A DNA stretch of 5,386 nucleotides from an uncultured Gammaproteobacteria bacterium (GTDB taxonomy: Bacteria; Pseudomonadota; Gammaproteobacteria; PS1; Thioglobaceae), in the NCBI GenBank assembly GCA_913044155.1, contig CAJWNF010000048.1, positions 1-5,386 of the forward strand, read 5' to 3'. Made by a program: the position numbers and the translations under genes. Under the pieces are notes generated by a model, which saw only the letters and a list, made by a program, of their open reading frames with translations, was not told the DNA's origin and did no database searches. Shown in pieces: positions 5,001 to 5,386 of this stretch. The stretch's first letter is position 1, and each line of letters starts with the position of its first letter.

Positions 5001-5386
5001 CTAGTTGGCAAATGGATAGCGATTCATTCCAAGACCCTCTAATTCGATTTTTGGCTCATTATCTGAAACAATGTCGGCAATTAGTTTTCCTGAGCCGGCC
5101 GACATGGTCCAGCCAAGCGTACCATGTCCTGTGTTAAGATATAAATTGGAATAAGGTGTTTTGCCAATGATTGGCGGTCCATCTGGGGTCATTGGCCTTA
5201 ATCCTGTCCAAAACTCATCGTCACTATTCATGTCTGCTGCCTGAGGAAATAGATCGCCAAAAGAGTGCCGAATAGTGTTACGCGATTTTTGTCTTAAGTC
5301 TAGATTATGGCCTGTTAGTTGGGCAGTACCAGCCACCCTTACTTTATCTCCCAATCTTGTTATGGCAACCTTATATGTCTCATCCA
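5001..5386 (-). CDS. dadA: D-amino acid dehydrogenase small subunit, C-terminal 127 residues (cut by window edge)
   Basis: This is the C-terminal part of an FAD-dependent membrane-associated dehydrogenase that oxidises D-alanine and other D-amino acids to 2-oxo acids and ammonia, passing electrons to the respiratory chain. The frame is open to the right edge, beginning DETYKVAITR in the window; full-length family members have about 420-430 residues, so roughly 70% is missing. Diagnostic segments are FWTGLRPMTPDGPPIIG and LNTGHGTLGWTMSAGSG, which line the flavin and substrate pocket and match E. coli DadA nearly word for word from memory. The family's variable tail is short here, ending NRYPFAN. 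The frame extends upstream of any internal TTG, so this is a truncated view, not a small gene. The stop is 13 bp before alr, forming a dadA-alr operon whose promoter lies outside the window. Confidence 0.95.
   Translation of the reverse strand, partial: DETYKVAITRLGDKVRVAGTAQLTGHNLDLRQKSRNTIRHSFGDLFPQAADMNSDDEFWTGLRPMTPDGPPIIGKTPYSNLYLNTGHGTLGWTMSAGSGKLIADIVSDNEPKIELEGLGMNRYPFAN

Overview
The window looks like chromosomal DNA from an AT-rich bacterium, most likely a gammaproteobacterium. The best taxonomic clues are a DadA C-terminus whose motifs match the enterobacterial enzyme, a linked alanine racemase in the dadA-dadX order, and a CreB-like response-regulator start. The lineage cannot be fixed from the sequence alone. 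I see no mobile element, CRISPR array, rRNA or tRNA, and no cluster that clearly forms a new defence or biosynthetic system. Gene content is housekeeping or accessory metabolism.

Layout. Positions 1-62 (minus) hold the first codons of a response regulator that runs off the left edge. Between it and a rightward small gene (216-443) lies a regulatory-looking interval. It has a 15-bp near-perfect direct repeat beside the regulator start. It also has three TTCAC-type half sites spaced exactly 11 bp apart, two of which form the arrangement known as the CreB 'cre tag', just upstream of a consensus -35 box. Two small unrecognised proteins follow (75 and 54 aa), separated by a strong stem-loop. Next come an exported PrxQ/BCP-type peroxiredoxin (755-1294) with its own promoter and a good ribosome-binding site, and a convergent GIY-YIG domain protein of the YhbQ type (1321-1587, minus). 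An AT-rich divergent interval with a perfect 17-bp palindrome leads into a YcaD-like MFS transporter (1720-2964). The right half is all on the minus strand: dadA (right edge, partial), alanine racemase (3905-4987), then a PHYHD1-like Fe(II)/2-oxoglutarate dioxygenase (2977-3795), which converges on the transporter.

How the genes work together. The only clear functional unit is dadA-alr. The racemase converts L-alanine to D-alanine and DadA oxidises D-alanine to pyruvate and ammonia; the racemase may also supply D-alanine for peptidoglycan. The dioxygenase is co-directional but sits behind a 109-bp gap with its own palindrome, so it may be separately transcribed. The peroxiredoxin probably removes peroxides outside the cytoplasm. 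The others have no evident link to each other.

The most interesting points are the regulatory architecture at 69-165, the close resemblance of the dioxygenase to animal PHYHD1, and the lack of a visible Shine-Dalgarno sequence at most starts.
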